NCBI GenBank assembly: GCA_002632355.1
Contig: NSJJ01000003.1
Location: 62,001 to 126,000 of the forward strand
DNA length: 64,000 bases
Source: Sulfuricella denitrificans
Lineage (GTDB): Bacteria; Pseudomonadota; Gammaproteobacteria; Burkholderiales; Sulfuricellaceae
Direction: 5' to 3'
The position numbers and the translations under genes are program-made. Under the pieces are notes generated by a model, which did no database searches, was not told the origin of the DNA, and was given only the letters and a program-made list of their open reading frames with translations. Shown here one piece after another: positions 36,160 through 46,402 of this stretch. Each line of letters starts with the position of its first letter. The first letter of the stretch is position 1.

Positions 36160-36408
36160 ATGGTTATCATTCGACTCGCCCGTGGCGGCGCTAAAAAGCG
36201 CCCATTCTATAATCTGGTAGTGGCTGATTCGCGCGAGCGTCGCGACGGCCGTTTCATCGAGCGCGTGGGGTTTTTCAACCCCGTAGCGCCTGAAGGCCAG
36301 GAAGCAATGCGCATCAATTCGGAACGCGTGGCCTACTGGCAAAGCCAGGGCGCGCAGTTGAGCGATGCCGTGGCCAAGCTGGTCAAGCGCGCAGGCGCCG
36401 CAGCCTAA
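36160..36408 (+). CDS. rpsP: 30S ribosomal protein S16
   Basis: An 82-residue protein with the S16 signature [20 protein letters not shown] and [20 protein letters not shown], normal in length. It is the first gene of rpsP-rimM-trmD-rplS, the classical ribosome and tRNA-modification operon. It lies 74 bases after ffh, so it may have its own promoter. The C-terminus ends RAGAAA. Confidence 0.97.
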   Translation: MVIIRLARGGAKKRPFYNLVVADSRERRDGRFIERVGFFNPVAPEGQEAMRINSERVAYWQSQGAQLSDAVAKLVKRAGAAA

Positions 36409-36418
36409 AAACCTTTAG

Positions 36419-36931
36419 GTGCCGCAGCCGCCTGATAATCTGGTTGTCATGGGGCACATTGGTGTCCCGTTCGGAGTGCGCGGCTGGGTCAAGATTTACG
36501 CACACACCGAATACAGCGACAGCCTGCTCGATTACCCGGCATGGTGGCTGGGCAAAAATGGCCAGTGGCGTGAAGTCAGGGTTCAGGATTCCGAGGTGCA
36601 CAGCAAGTCGCTGGTCGTGCATCTGGAAGGCTGCGATGACCGGGATGCGGCGGCTGCACTGCGCGGCAGTGAAATTGCCGTGCCGCGTGATGCGCTGCCG
36701 GAGCCGGCCGAGAATGAATATTACTGGGCTGACCTGATCGGCCTGAGCGTGCTCAATAGCGAGCAGCAGGCCTTGGGTATGGTGAGCGAACTGCTGGAAA
36801 CCGGTGCCAATGACGTACTGGTGGTGCAGCAGGGAGAGCAGGAGAGGCTGATTCCTTTCGTGCCTCACGTGATACAGGAAGTGAACCTGGCTGCCGGCAC
36901 GATCCGGGTGGACTGGGGTCTGGATTGGTGA
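36419..36931 (+). CDS. rimM: RimM, 16S rRNA-processing factor
   Basis: A 170-residue protein with the N-terminal RimM barrel ([20 protein letters not shown]) and a C-terminal PRC-barrel ([20 protein letters not shown] ... [20 protein letters not shown]). It aids maturation of the 30S head and binds S19. The frame starts with GTG at 36419, ten bases after rpsP; an ATG at 36449 would give a product starting at MGHIG, so the exact start is uncertain. The TGA overlaps the GTG of trmD. Confidence 0.94.
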   Translation: MPQPPDNLVVMGHIGVPFGVRGWVKIYAHTEYSDSLLDYPAWWLGKNGQWREVRVQDSEVHSKSLVVHLEGCDDRDAAAALRGSEIAVPRDALPEPAENEYYWADLIGLSVLNSEQQALGMVSELLETGANDVLVVQQGEQERLIPFVPHVIQEVNLAAGTIRVDWGLDW

Positions 36932-37695
36932 CACCTTACCAGTTCGACGTTATTACCCTGTTTCCGCCGATGTTCGAAGCTGTGACCGCAAGCGGCATCA
37001 CGCGGCGGGCGCAGGAGCAGTCGAGCTACCAGTTGCGCTTGTGGAATCCGCGTGATTTCACCAGCAACAATTACCGTACGGTGGATGACCGGCCCTATGG
37101 CGGCGGTCCCGGCATGGTGATGCTGGCGGAGCCGCTGGAACAGGCCATCACCGCGGCACGTCAGGCGCAAAGCGATGCGGGGGGCACGAAACCCCGCGTG
37201 GTTTACCTTTCGCCGCAGGGTAAATTGCTGGATCATGCGCTGGTGATGGATCTGGTAGGCACGGGCGGACTGGTTTTACTCGCCGGGCGTTACGAAGGGG
37301 TGGATGAACGCCTTCTGCGGCGTCAGGTGGATGAAGAAATTTCCATTGGCGACTATGTGCTTTCGGGGGGTGAACTTCCGGCCATGGTGTTGATGGACAG
37401 CATTATCCGGCAATTGCCGGGGGTGCTGGGCGATGCGGAATCGGCCGAGCAGGATTCCTTTGTGAATGGCCTGCTGGATTTTCCACACTACACCCGGCCC
37501 GAGGTTTACCAGGGCGAGCGTGTCCCGGAAGTATTGATGTCCGGAAACCACGCCCTGATACAGAAGTGGCGGCTGAAACAGGCGCTGGGACGCACCTGGC
37601 AACGCCGCCCTGATTTGCTGGCAAAACGCCAGTTGACCAAAGAGGAGTCTCGGCTGCTGACTGAGTATCAGCAGGAACAAGACACCGTAAAATAA
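36928..37695 (+). CDS. trmD: TrmD, tRNA (guanine-37-N1) methyltransferase
   Basis: About 255 residues with the SPOUT trefoil-knot motifs [40 protein letters not shown] and [20 protein letters not shown]. It methylates G37 in tRNAs to prevent frameshifting. I use GTG at 36928, which overlaps the rimM stop (GTGA); a TTG at 36925 is in frame one codon earlier. The gene precedes rplS by 12 bases in the usual order. Confidence 0.96.
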   Translation: MTPYQFDVITLFPPMFEAVTASGITRRAQEQSSYQLRLWNPRDFTSNNYRTVDDRPYGGGPGMVMLAEPLEQAITAARQAQSDAGGTKPRVVYLSPQGKLLDHALVMDLVGTGGLVLLAGRYEGVDERLLRRQVDEEISIGDYVLSGGELPAMVLMDSIIRQLPGVLGDAESAEQDSFVNGLLDFPHYTRPEVYQGERVPEVLMSGNHALIQKWRLKQALGRTWQRRPDLLAKRQLTKEESRLLTEYQQEQDTVK

Positions 37696-37707
37696 AAGGA
37701 AGCAAAC

Positions 37708-38070
37708 ATGAATCTGATTGAACAACTCGAACAGGAAGAAATTGCCCGCCTGGGCAAAACCATTCCCAGCTTCGCTCCTGGCGACACCGTCGTGGTGCAG
37801 GTCAAAGTGAAGGAAGGCAACCGCGAGCGTCTGCAGGCCTATGAAGGCGTGGTGATCGGCAAGCGTAACCGTGGCCTGAATTCTTCCTTCATCGTGCGCA
37901 AGATTTCTTCCGGCGAAGGCGTGGAGCGTACTTTCCAGACTTATTCCCCGCTGGTGGCGAGCATTGAAGTGAAGCGCCGTGGCGACGTACGTCGTGCCAA
38001 GCTGTACTACCTGCGTGACCGCTCCGGTAAATCCGCACGTATCAAGGAAAAACTGCCTAACCGCAAGTAA
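37708..38070 (+). CDS. rplS: 50S ribosomal protein L19
   Basis: A 120-residue protein with the L19 signatures [40 protein letters not shown] and [20 protein letters not shown]. It sits at the 30S/50S interface. AAAGGAAGC lies just before its ATG. It ends the rpsP-rimM-trmD-rplS operon; a 12-base-pair imperfect stem at 38099-38126 and an intrinsic terminator at 38156-38181 follow. Confidence 0.97.
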   Translation: MNLIEQLEQEEIARLGKTIPSFAPGDTVVVQVKVKEGNRERLQAYEGVVIGKRNRGLNSSFIVRKISSGEGVERTFQTYSPLVASIEVKRRGDVRRAKLYYLRDRSGKSARIKEKLPNRK

Positions 38071-38155
38071 GCGGCAGCGTTATTTCCCGCTGGTTTTTCT
38101 GCTGCCCGGATTGCTCCGGACAGCAGGGAAATCACACAATCTGTATGGATACATT

Positions 38156-38181
38156 AAAATGGCGCGATGCGCCTATTTTTT
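38156..38181 (+). terminator. Intrinsic terminator after rplS
   Basis: GGCGC (38161-38165) and GCGCC (38169-38173) close a three-base loop; A residues before and a T tract after (TATTTTTT) extend the stem. It lies about 90 bases past the rplS stop, before ogt. Confidence 0.65.
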
Positions 38182-38264
38182 CGACATTTTTTTGTGGTGT
38201 CGCGTGTGGCTGAAGATCTACCCTGTTCCGGAATGATTCTGACCAGAATGGCGAGGGTACTGGA

Positions 38265-38747
38265 ATGAAGGTTTACCATGCGCAAATGGCCATGCCTTTC
38301 GGCGTGCTGGGGATCGTTACAGAGGATGAATACCTGACGGGAATCGATTTTCTGCCTCCTGCAACGACGCCCCTGACGGCACAAAACGCTTTGGCAAAAG
38401 AAGTCTGCGACCAGTTGCAGGCTTATATCCGCGATCCGGCATTTCGCTTCGATCTTCCGCTTCAAGCTCTTGGTACACCCTATCAGCGCAGGGTATGGCA
38501 GGCATTGATGGAAATCACTGCTGGCAAGACGGAGAGCTACGGCTCACTGGCAACGCAACTCGGCTCCGCGCCGCGTGCCGTCGGCCAGGCTTGTGGCGCA
38601 AATCCTATTCCGGTGATCATTCCCTGCCATCGCGTGCTGGCGAAGGCGGGCCTGGGCGGTTTCATGAACCACGCAGCTGGCGGACCGCTGCAGATCAAAC
38701 GCTGGCTGCTGGAGCACGAACATGTCCGACTCCGCCCTGCTGGATGA
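38265..38747 (+). CDS. ogt: Methylated-DNA--protein-cysteine methyltransferase (Ogt/MGMT type)
   Basis: A 160-residue DNA-repair protein that moves O6-alkyl groups from guanine to its own cysteine. The active-site motif is IPVIIPCHRVLAKAG (Cys121), with the helix-turn-helix region SYGSLATQLGSAPRAVGQAC before it. The short N-terminal domain fits Ogt rather than Ada. Its end overlaps the xerD start by 26 bases, so the two are translated from one message. It could also be called an Ada-C-like MGMT; the reaction is the same. Confidence 0.93.
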   Translation: MKVYHAQMAMPFGVLGIVTEDEYLTGIDFLPPATTPLTAQNALAKEVCDQLQAYIRDPAFRFDLPLQALGTPYQRRVWQALMEITAGKTESYGSLATQLGSAPRAVGQACGANPIPVIIPCHRVLAKAGLGGFMNHAAGGPLQIKRWLLEHEHVRLRPAG

Positions 38748-39615
38748 GTTCTGCGATGCGCTGTGGCTCGAAGACGGGCTGGCGCGCAACACGCTGGAAA
38801 GTTACCGCCGCGATCTGGTCCAGTTTGCCGCATGGCTCGAACGAGAGCGCCAGTTAAGCCTGCCTGAAGCGGGGCAGGCCGAGTTGCTGGCTTACCTTTC
38901 GCACCGCTTTGCTGTGCACCGCAAGGCAACGACAAGCGGCCGCCTGTTATCCAGCCTGCGCCGTTTTTACCGTTACCTGTTGCGTCAGGGAAAAATCCAG
39001 GCGGATCCGACGTTGCAGATAGAAATGCCGAAATTGCCGCGCTCTCTGCCCAAATCCCTGAGTGAGGCAGATGTGGAGGCCCTGCTGAATGCGCCCGATG
39101 TTACCCGACCGCTCGGGCTGCGCGACCGCGCGATGCTGGAAACGCTCTATGCCACCGGCTTGCGCGTATCGGAACTGGTGACCTTGCCGCTGCAGGGGGT
39201 CAGCCTGGAGATGGGCGTGGTGCGCGTGATGGGCAAGGGTTCCAAGGAGCGCCTGGTACCGCTGGGCGCCGAAGCAGTGGACTGGCTGCAGCGCTATCTG
39301 GCGGAAGCCCGCGCCGGCTTGCTGGCGGGAAAGCCCTGCACTGCGGTGTTCGTGACCCAGCGCGGTGGCGCCATGACACGCCAGGCATTCTGGCATCTCA
39401 TCAAACGCTATGCGGCAGAGGCGGGCCTGGCCTGCACCTTGTCGCCGCACACTCTGCGGCATGCCTTCGCCACCCACCTGCTCAATCACGGAGCGGACCT
39501 GAGAGTGGTGCAGATGCTGCTGGGGCACTCGGATATTTCCACAACGCAGATTTACACGCATGTGGCGCGGGAACGCTTGAAACAACTGCATGCCGTGCAC
39601 CATCCTCGTGGATGA
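38722..39615 (+). CDS. xerD: XerD, site-specific tyrosine recombinase
   Basis: A 297-residue tyrosine recombinase. The SAM-like N-terminal core-binding domain (DALWLEDGLARNTLESYRRD) precedes the catalytic domain with the Arg in ATGLRVSELVTL, Lys in GKGSKERLVPL, HTLRHAFATHLL, LGHSDISTTQ and the nucleophile in IYTHVARERL. With XerC it resolves chromosome dimers at dif. Length and motif set fit XerD rather than a phage integrase, and no attachment site or prophage genes are nearby. It overlaps ogt by 26 bases. Confidence 0.93.
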   Translation: MSDSALLDEFCDALWLEDGLARNTLESYRRDLVQFAAWLERERQLSLPEAGQAELLAYLSHRFAVHRKATTSGRLLSSLRRFYRYLLRQGKIQADPTLQIEMPKLPRSLPKSLSEADVEALLNAPDVTRPLGLRDRAMLETLYATGLRVSELVTLPLQGVSLEMGVVRVMGKGSKERLVPLGAEAVDWLQRYLAEARAGLLAGKPCTAVFVTQRGGAMTRQAFWHLIKRYAAEAGLACTLSPHTLRHAFATHLLNHGADLRVVQMLLGHSDISTTQIYTHVARERLKQLHAVHHPRG

Positions 39616-39793
39616 CGCAGATTTGTGGTGTTTAAACGGGTACGCTCTGCACCGTTTTTCGGAAGGGGGCTGAATGCATGATGACGGCAACGGTTGTAAA
39701 ATCCTGGACAGATTTCGCCTGCGAGTGTTGCTTCAGAGCGGAATTTTGCGCTAACGCCATACCCGGAAAATCAATTTCACAGGAGAGCTAACC

Positions 39794-40591
39794 ATGTTCG
39801 ATATCCAGTCTGCCTCCCGCTACCGTGCTGCGGGCGTGCACCTTTCCATCAGTGCCCTGATCGGCGCCGTTACGCTGGCGGTCATGCTGTTCCTGTGGTA
39901 TCCGCCTCCACTGTTTTTTGGCATGGGTGGCAATGAGCTGGCGCTGCTGATCGTTGGCGTCGATATCGCCATCGGTCCGCTGGCAACGCTGGTGGTCTTC
40001 AATCCCGGTAAAAAAACTCTCAAACACCTGCTGTTTGATCTCTCTGTTATCGCCGCGCTGCAACTCGGTGCCCTGAGCTACGGCATTTACGCCATGCATC
40101 AGGGCAGGCCGGTATTCACCGTGTTCACCGGCGAGCGATTAGCGGTGATAAGTCCGACGGAAATCGAAGCCGATGATCTGGCAAAGGGAAGCGCCGAGGA
40201 ATACCGCACCCTGAGCCTGACCGGCCCGCGTCTGGTTGCGACCGAGGCACCTGCCGACCCCGAGGAACAGTCGAGAATTGCTTTTGCGGCTTTTGGCGGC
40301 GGCGGTATCCAGAATTTTCCAAAATACTATGTGCCTTACGCAGGCAAGACCGTCGAAGTGCTTGCGGCCTCGCGTCCCTTATCCGATCTGAATCCCGCTC
40401 CGGCAGACCTTGCGGTGCTGCAGCGCTATCTGGCTACAGCAGGGCGCGCCCCTGAACAACTGCGCTGCCTGCCGGTGAGCACCAAGCGGGAAACCATGAC
40501 CGCGATCATTGATGCCCGCAACGGCGAATTGCTGAAGCTGCTGGATATCAGACCCACCCTGCGCGAAGGTGTTGCAGCCGGGCAGTCCTGA
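39794..40591 (+). CDS. TfpX/TfpZ-like type IV pilin accessory protein
   Basis: A 265-residue membrane protein: hydrophobic helices at about 15-37 (LIGAVTLAVMLFLWYPPPLF), 45-67 and 77-97, followed by a soluble part of about 160 residues with KYYVPYAGKTVEVLAASRPL. This fits the TfpX/TfpZ pilin accessory family, whose members are encoded beside the major pilin and help pilin stability or assembly. Here it faces pilA convergently across a shared terminator, which supports that role. It has AGGAGAG upstream of the ATG at 39794. Confidence 0.82.
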   Translation: MFDIQSASRYRAAGVHLSISALIGAVTLAVMLFLWYPPPLFFGMGGNELALLIVGVDIAIGPLATLVVFNPGKKTLKHLLFDLSVIAALQLGALSYGIYAMHQGRPVFTVFTGERLAVISPTEIEADDLAKGSAEEYRTLSLTGPRLVATEAPADPEEQSRIAFAAFGGGGIQNFPKYYVPYAGKTVEVLAASRPLSDLNPAPADLAVLQRYLATAGRAPEQLRCLPVSTKRETMTAIIDARNGELLKLLDIRPTLREGVAAGQS

Positions 40592-40602
40592 GTGAACGGA
40601 CA

Positions 40603-40636
40603 AAAAAAAGAGGCGCCCGAAGGCGCCTCTTTTTTT
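40603..40636. terminator. Bidirectional intrinsic terminator between the pilin accessory gene and pilA
   Basis: Perfect 15-base arms (40603-40617 and 40622-40636; GAGGCGCC/GGCGCCTC with A and T runs) enclose a CGAA loop. It serves the rightward accessory gene, which ends at 40591, and the leftward pilA, which ends at 40656. Confidence 0.93.
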
Positions 40637-40655
40637 GCTAGCAGACTATATCTGC

Positions 40656-41078
40656 TTATTTCTTTTTGCACCAGCCCTTGGCTTCGCAGGTGCCTGAATT
40701 TTCCCAAGTTATTGGATCGGTCGAGGTTGCGCCTGGAGTTGGGGTCAGGATCGAAGTTACGCTATCGGCCTTGGGTGTGGCAACGCCAGTAATGATGCCA
40801 TCAGCAACAGTAAGGGTAGCAGTATTTTCTGTTGCTGCAGACATAGCCGCCGGTACGCCCAGCGCACCGTTGCTGCAGCCAATCCGGGAGTTGCTATTGT
40901 CAGCAATACAGTTGCCGATATCAACCTTGAGCGCATCGCTCAGGCTCAGCACTTCAGAGAAACGCGCTTTCTTGGTGTAATCCTGGTAGCTCGGAATAGC
41001 CACTGCAGCCAGAATGCCGATAATGGCGATAACGATCATCAGTTCGATCAGGGTGAAACCTTGCTGTACTTTTTTCAT
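40656..41078 (-). CDS. pilA: PilA, major type IV pilin
   Basis: A 140-residue class IVa prepilin: leader MKKVQQG, cleavage before Phe8, then the canonical N-terminal helix [20 protein letters not shown] with Glu5 of the mature pilin. The body has cysteine pairs in [15 protein letters not shown] and at the C-terminus ([13 protein letters not shown]), the latter forming the usual disulfide D-loop. GAGGAG precedes the ATG. A sigma-54 promoter lies about 60 bases upstream, as for pilA of Pseudomonas and Neisseria relatives controlled by PilSR. Assembly genes are at 28516-32424. Confidence 0.95.
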   Translation of the reverse strand: MKKVQQGFTLIELMIVIAIIGILAAVAIPSYQDYTKKARFSEVLSLSDALKVDIGNCIADNSNSRIGCSNGALGVPAAMSAATENTATLTVADGIITGVATPKADSVTSILTPTPGATSTDPITWENSGTCEAKGWCKKK

Positions 41079-41137
41079 GGTGTTTCTCCTCTGGGGTGGT
41101 AAATATACAAAACACGAAAGTGTTTGAAATAGATTAG

Positions 41138-41153
41138 AGCACAATGCGTGCCA
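41138..41153 (-). promoter_or_regulatory. Sigma-54 promoter of pilA
   Basis: The minus strand reads TGGCACGCATTGTGCT; GG and GC are ten bases apart and only one base of the TTGC half differs from consensus. Predicted transcription start is near 41126, leaving a leader of about 48 bases. Confidence 0.82.
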
Positions 41154-41336
41154 GCCATGACTGTACATCGGTATAGCGGGGTTCGCGCGCGATTTTTCGC
41201 TTGCGGCGCGAAGATTCCGGGGCTCCAGGCGAATTTATTTTGTTGAATGATGTTCGCATGGGGTCAGGATGTGACGCTCAGCGTCACTTAGCTGCTCTTG
41301 GTGCAATGCCTGCAATGGCGCACGCCCAATAAAAAC

Positions 41337-41352
41337 GTAGTAACGTTACTAC
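41337..41352. promoter_or_regulatory. 16-bp palindrome, probable operator of the toxin-antitoxin pair
   Basis: GTAGTAACGTTACTAC is a perfect palindrome 17 bases before the antitoxin ATG, next to the ribosome site AGGAGG. Phd/YefM antitoxins bind such sites to repress their own operon. A further 17-base dyad lies at 41271-41287 (GTGACGCT, one base, AGCGTCAC). Confidence 0.6.
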
Positions 41353-41369
41353 TCTAAGGAGGCGTTGGC

Positions 41370-41625
41370 ATGACAATCACAACCCTATCAAGCCGTGAAT
41401 TCAATCAGCACGCTAGCGAAGCCAAGAAGGCGGCCAGGAATGGCCCTGTATTTATTACGGATCGAGGTCGTCCTGCGCATGTGCTGTTGACTATCGAGGA
41501 ATACCAGAAAATGACTGGCGAGCTGGCAAGCATTATCGATATGCTTGCAATGCCTCGGCGTAGAGGATGTTGAGTTCGAGCCGATACGTGCAAAAGCGCT
41601 TTATCGGCCGGCAGATTTATCCTGA
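41370..41625 (+). pseudogene. Phd/YefM-type antitoxin, frameshifted
   Basis: The N-terminal part is a good Phd/YefM DNA-binding domain (SSREFNQHASEAKKAARNGP, VFITDRGRPAHVLLTIEEY). The frame then runs off at 41573 after MLAMPRRRGC. One base in CCTCGGC (41553-41559) appears inserted. Removing it gives a product continuing GVEDVEFEPIRAKALYRPAD and stopping at 41623-41625, overlapping the toxin ATG (TGATG). That C-terminal segment is the usual toxin-wrapping tail, so the antitoxin has lost its neutralising part. A sequencing error is the alternative explanation. Confidence 0.8.
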
Positions 41626-42085
41626 TGTTTATTCTCGATACCAATGTCGTTTCCGAGTTGCGTAAAGCGAAGGCTGACAGGAACGTAACAGTTTGGGCCG
41701 CCAGTGTGTCGCCGGGCAGCCTGTTCCTGTCGGCTATCACGATCCTGGAGCTGGAAACCGGAATACTTCTGGTTGAGCGTCGCGATCCGGCACAAGGTTC
41801 TGTTCTCCGTGCCTGGATGGGTGGTCACGTCCTGCCCACCTTTTCTGGACGTGTGCTGGCGGTCGATACGGCCGTTTCGCTTCTGGACGTGTGCTGGCGG
41901 TCGATACGGCCGTTTCGCTGTGTTGTGCAAGATTTCATGTGCCCCATCCGCGCGCAGACCGGGATGCCTTGATCGCTGCGACAGCGCAGGTGCATGGCAT
42001 GACGGTTGTTACGCGAAATGTTGCAGATTTCGAGCCGACGGGCGTAAGAACCTTCAATCCATGGGCCGGCAGTCCGGATCAGTAA
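41625..42085 (+). pseudogene. VapC/FitB-like PIN-domain toxin, disrupted by a 38-bp tandem duplication
   Basis: The start MFILDTNVVSELRKAKADRN and the end (ADRDALIAATAQVHGMTVVT, then RNVADFEPTGVRTFNPW) are the two halves of a PIN-domain ribonuclease, but in different frames. Bases 41843-41880 are repeated exactly at 41881-41918; 38 is not a multiple of three, so the frame breaks after AVDTAVSLL. Deleting one copy restores a 140-residue toxin. The interrupted product (115 residues) lacks the C-terminal acidic active-site residues. Together with the broken antitoxin, this is a dead module. Confidence 0.87.
41843..41918 (+). repeat. 38-bp perfect tandem duplication within the PIN toxin
   Basis: Copies at 41843-41880 and 41881-41918 are identical from TTCTGGACGTGTGC to GGCCGTTTCGC. 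The exact identity suggests a recent replication-slippage event. Confidence 0.95.
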
Positions 42086-42095
42086 TAGCTCGACG

Positions 42096-42145
42096 AACGG
42101 TCATGGTGAGAGCCACCCCTGATGATGATTTGCGCCATGACCGTT
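42096..42145. repeat. 11-bp inverted repeat after the toxin remnant
   Basis: AACGGTCATGG at 42096-42106 pairs with CCATGACCGTT at 42135-42145. A second stem (CCCCCT/AGGGGG) follows at 42153-42168. They lie between the toxin remnant and the 3' end of dnaJ and may end the leftward heat-shock transcript, although no T run is present. Confidence 0.5.
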
Positions 42146-42227
42146 TTCTTCACCCCCTTGTCAGGGGGAGAGAAAAGGCGCGTACCCCATGCGCCCGTAG
42201 GCAGAAAGAGGCCGGGCTATGACGGAA

Positions 42228-43358
42228 TTAAGGTCCAAAGAATGCCTTGACCTTGTCCATCCACGATTTCGCGCGCGGGTTGTGGCGGTCGCCGTCGGCC
42301 TGGTTGAGGGTTTCGAGTTCGCGCAGCAGTTCCTTTTGCCGTTCAGTCAGGCTGACCGGGGTTTCCACGATGACATGGCACATCAGGTCGCCGTGGTGCT
42401 GGCTGCGCACGCCCTTGATGCCCTTGCCGCGCAGGCGGAAAACCTTGCCGCTCTGGGTTTCGGCAGGGATCTTGATCTTGGCGTGGCCGTCCAGGGTGGG
42501 GATGTCGATTTCTCCGCCCAGTGCGGCGACGGTGAAGCTGATCGGCATTTCGCAGTGCAGGTCGTCGTGATCGCGCTGGAACACGCCATGCGCCTTGATC
42601 TGGATGACGACGTAGAGGTCGCCCGGCGGGCCGCCGTTGACGCCGTCTTCACCTTCGCCGGAGAGACGGATGCGGTCGCCTTCGTCCACGCCGGATGGAA
42701 TCTTGACTACCAGCGTCTTGTGTTGCTTGACGCGGCCGGAGCCCTGGCAGGTGCCGCAGGGGCTTTGCACCATTTTGCCGCTGCCGTGGCAGCGCGGGCA
42801 GGTTTGCTGGATGGAGAAGAAGCCCTGTTGCATCCTGACCTGACCGTGGCCGCCGCAGGTGGTGCAGGTGGTCGGCTGGGTGCCGGGCTTGGCACCGGAG
42901 CCGTTGCAGGTTTCGCACTTTTCCATGGTGGGGATGCGAATCTTGGTTTCTGCGCCCCGTGCCGCGTCTTCCAGCGAGATTTCCAGGTTGTAGCGCAGGT
43001 CCGCGCCACGATAGACGCTGGAACGCCCGCCGCGTCCGCCGCCACCGCCGAAGATGTCGCCAAAGATGTCGCCGAAGGCATCGGCAAACCCGCCCATGCC
43101 CGCACCGCCAGCGCCACCCATGCCAGCTTGCGGGTCGACCCCGGCATGGCCGTATTGGTCGTAAGCGCCGCGCTTGCCGCTGTCGGAGAGGATCTCGTAG
43201 GCTTCCTTGGCTTCCTTGAAATGCTCTTCTGCCTTGGGATTGTCCGGATTGCGGTCCGGATGGTGCTTCATCGCCAGCTTGCGGTAGGCTTTCTTGATTT
43301 CATCATCCGAGGCGTCGCGATTGACACCAAGGACTTCGTAATAGTCGCGTTTGCTCAT
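42228..43358 (-). CDS. dnaJ: DnaJ, Hsp40 co-chaperone
   Basis: A 376-residue type I DnaJ: J-domain with HPD (KHHPDRNPD), a glycine-rich linker ([20 protein letters not shown]), four CxxCxGxG zinc repeats ([32 protein letters not shown]) and C-terminal substrate-binding domains. It stimulates DnaK ATPase. The ATG at 43358 is preceded by CACCCCAAAA, with no Shine-Dalgarno, because a heptad-repeat element ends only seven bases upstream. Last gene of grpE-dnaK-(four-helix bundle)-dnaJ. Confidence 0.96.
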   Translation of the reverse strand: MSKRDYYEVLGVNRDASDDEIKKAYRKLAMKHHPDRNPDNPKAEEHFKEAKEAYEILSDSGKRGAYDQYGHAGVDPQAGMGGAGGAGMGGFADAFGDIFGDIFGGGGGRGGRSSVYRGADLRYNLEISLEDAARGAETKIRIPTMEKCETCNGSGAKPGTQPTTCTTCGGHGQVRMQQGFFSIQQTCPRCHGSGKMVQSPCGTCQGSGRVKQHKTLVVKIPSGVDEGDRIRLSGEGEDGVNGGPPGDLYVVIQIKAHGVFQRDHDDLHCEMPISFTVAALGGEIDIPTLDGHAKIKIPAETQSGKVFRLRGKGIKGVRSQHHGDLMCHVIVETPVSLTERQKELLRELETLNQADGDRHNPRAKSWMDKVKAFFGP

Positions 43359-43365
43359 TTTTGGG

Positions 43366-43782
43366 GTGAAGTGTGAAGTGTGAAAGGTGAAATGTGGGGC
43401 ATCATTCTCGTTCCTTGAGTGATTTCATGAGCGCATGGGTCAGGGCGGAAACTTCATCAATCTTGAGTTGCACCGCCGAAGTGTCCTGGCAATAGCCAAG
43501 GTTTGGCGACAATTCAAGTTGTGTGTCCAGTTCTGCCAAGGAACCGCTTGCAATCACCAGAAAACGTGTCAGGTCTTTTGTGCTCTGTCTTGCAGCACCT
43601 TCAGCGATGTTGGATGGAACTGAAACAGCGGCGCGACGCATCTGGGAAGAAAGTCCATAGATTTCCTCCTTTGGAAAAGTGGCCGTGAGACGGTAAACCA
43701 TTTCGACCAGTTGCATGGTTGATTGCCAGGCACGCAGGTCTTTGTGATTCCGTCTCACGCTTCACCTTTCACTTTTCACGCT

Positions 43783-43786
<4 letters not shown>
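43366..43786 (-). mobile_element. Heptad-repeat-bounded cassette carrying a four-helix-bundle gene, inserted between dnaK and dnaJ
   Basis: In the leftward direction the segment opens with four GTGAANN heptads (43786 down to 43759: GTGAAGC, GTGAAAA, GTGAAAG, GTGAAGC). One gene follows, and the segment closes with four inverted NNTTCAC heptads (43393 down to 43366). The dnaK TGA lies inside the first heptad, and the last heptad ends seven bases before the dnaJ ATG. The heptads supply AAAGGTGA as ribosome site, and the cargo GTG start falls in a fifth, degenerate heptad. The same bounding arrays without a gene occur between carA and carB (63156-63232). Transposition is inferred, not seen. Confidence 0.55.
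43402..43758 (-). CDS. Four-helix-bundle protein (23S rRNA intervening-sequence / S23 family)
   Basis: A 118-residue all-helical protein starting [20 protein letters not shown], with the family hallmark [20 protein letters not shown] and [13 protein letters not shown]. The family is known from intervening sequences in 23S rRNA genes and is related in fold to the Avd accessory protein of diversity-generating retroelements. Its biochemical role is unsettled. Here it sits inside the heat-shock operon, 24 bases after the dnaK stop, with a GTG start lying in a heptad repeat. It is enclosed by inverted heptad arrays, which suggests a mobile cargo gene rather than a chaperone partner. Confidence 0.9.
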   Translation of the reverse strand: MRRNHKDLRAWQSTMQLVEMVYRLTATFPKEEIYGLSSQMRRAAVSVPSNIAEGAARQSTKDLTRFLVIASGSLAELDTQLELSPNLGYCQDTSAVQLKIDEVSALTHALMKSLKERE

Positions 43787-45696
<1,910 letters not shown>

Positions 45697-45797
45697 GATT
45701 ATTCCTTGTAAGCAAGATTCATTAAATTGAGCGGGTCTGAAAAACCCTTGCTGCTAAAGTGGGGTTGAGTGTGCGGCTTTCAAGCGGCTTATTCGCT

Positions 45798-46349
45798 TCA
45801 GGCTTCGCGACCTTTTGCGACCATCACCAGCGCCGGGCGCAGGATGCGGTCATGCAACTGGTAGCCTTTCTGCAATACCGTGACCACCGTGTTGGGTTCG
45901 GCATCGCTGTCCACCATGCTGATGGCCTGGTGTTTGTGCGGATCGAATTTCTCTCCGGCCGGATTGAGTTCGGCGATGCTGGATTTTTCGAAGGCCGATA
46001 CCAGTTGCTTGAGGGTCAGTTCGACGCCGCTCTTGAGGCTATCCAGAGTGGCAGTCTCCACCGCCAGCGCAGCTTCGAGGCTGTCTTTCACAGCCAGTAG
46101 TTCATTGGAGAAATTTTCCACGGCATATTTGTGCGCATTGGCGACATCGGCCTGTGAGCGCTTGCGAATGTTCTCGGCATCGGCCTTGGCGCGCAGCCAG
46201 GCATCGTGGTGTTCCTGAGCGGCCAGTTCGGCCTGTTTCAGGAGTTCTTCCATGCTCGGCATGGTTTCCACAGAGTCGGCGGCATCCGGGGTTTGCGTGA
46301 CGCCGTCTTTCTTTTCCAGTTCGGGGGTGTTCTGTTCGTCTTGCATCAA
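45798..46349 (-). CDS. grpE: GrpE, nucleotide exchange factor of DnaK
   Basis: A 183-residue protein with an acidic N-terminus, a long helix ([20 protein letters not shown]), the GrpE signature region ([20 protein letters not shown]) and an end [20 protein letters not shown]. It releases ADP from DnaK and acts as a thermosensor. It is the first gene of the heat-shock operon, with a sigma-32-type promoter upstream. The first ATG is used; the second codon is also Met. Confidence 0.96.
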   Translation of the reverse strand: MMQDEQNTPELEKKDGVTQTPDAADSVETMPSMEELLKQAELAAQEHHDAWLRAKADAENIRKRSQADVANAHKYAVENFSNELLAVKDSLEAALAVETATLDSLKSGVELTLKQLVSAFEKSSIAELNPAGEKFDPHKHQAISMVDSDAEPNTVVTVLQKGYQLHDRILRPALVMVAKGREA

Positions 46350-46374
46350 CGGGCTCCTTGTTCAACTCAGAGCG

Positions 46375-46402
46375 ATATGGGAACGGACTTTCCCATTTCA
46401 AG
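46375..46402 (-). promoter_or_regulatory. Sigma-32 (RpoH) heat-shock promoter of grpE-dnaK-dnaJ
   Basis: The minus strand reads CTTGAAA (46402-46396), a 14-base spacer, then CCCATAT (46381-46375), close to CTTGAAA-N13/15-CCCCATNT. Transcription would start near 46368, about 20 bases before the grpE ATG. No HrcA/CIRCE dyad is seen, although hrcA is at 56606-57622. Confidence 0.78.

Noticed and set aside
38722-39615. Phage or island integrase
   Set aside because: Motifs and length fit XerD, and there is no adjacent tRNA, attachment repeat or phage gene.
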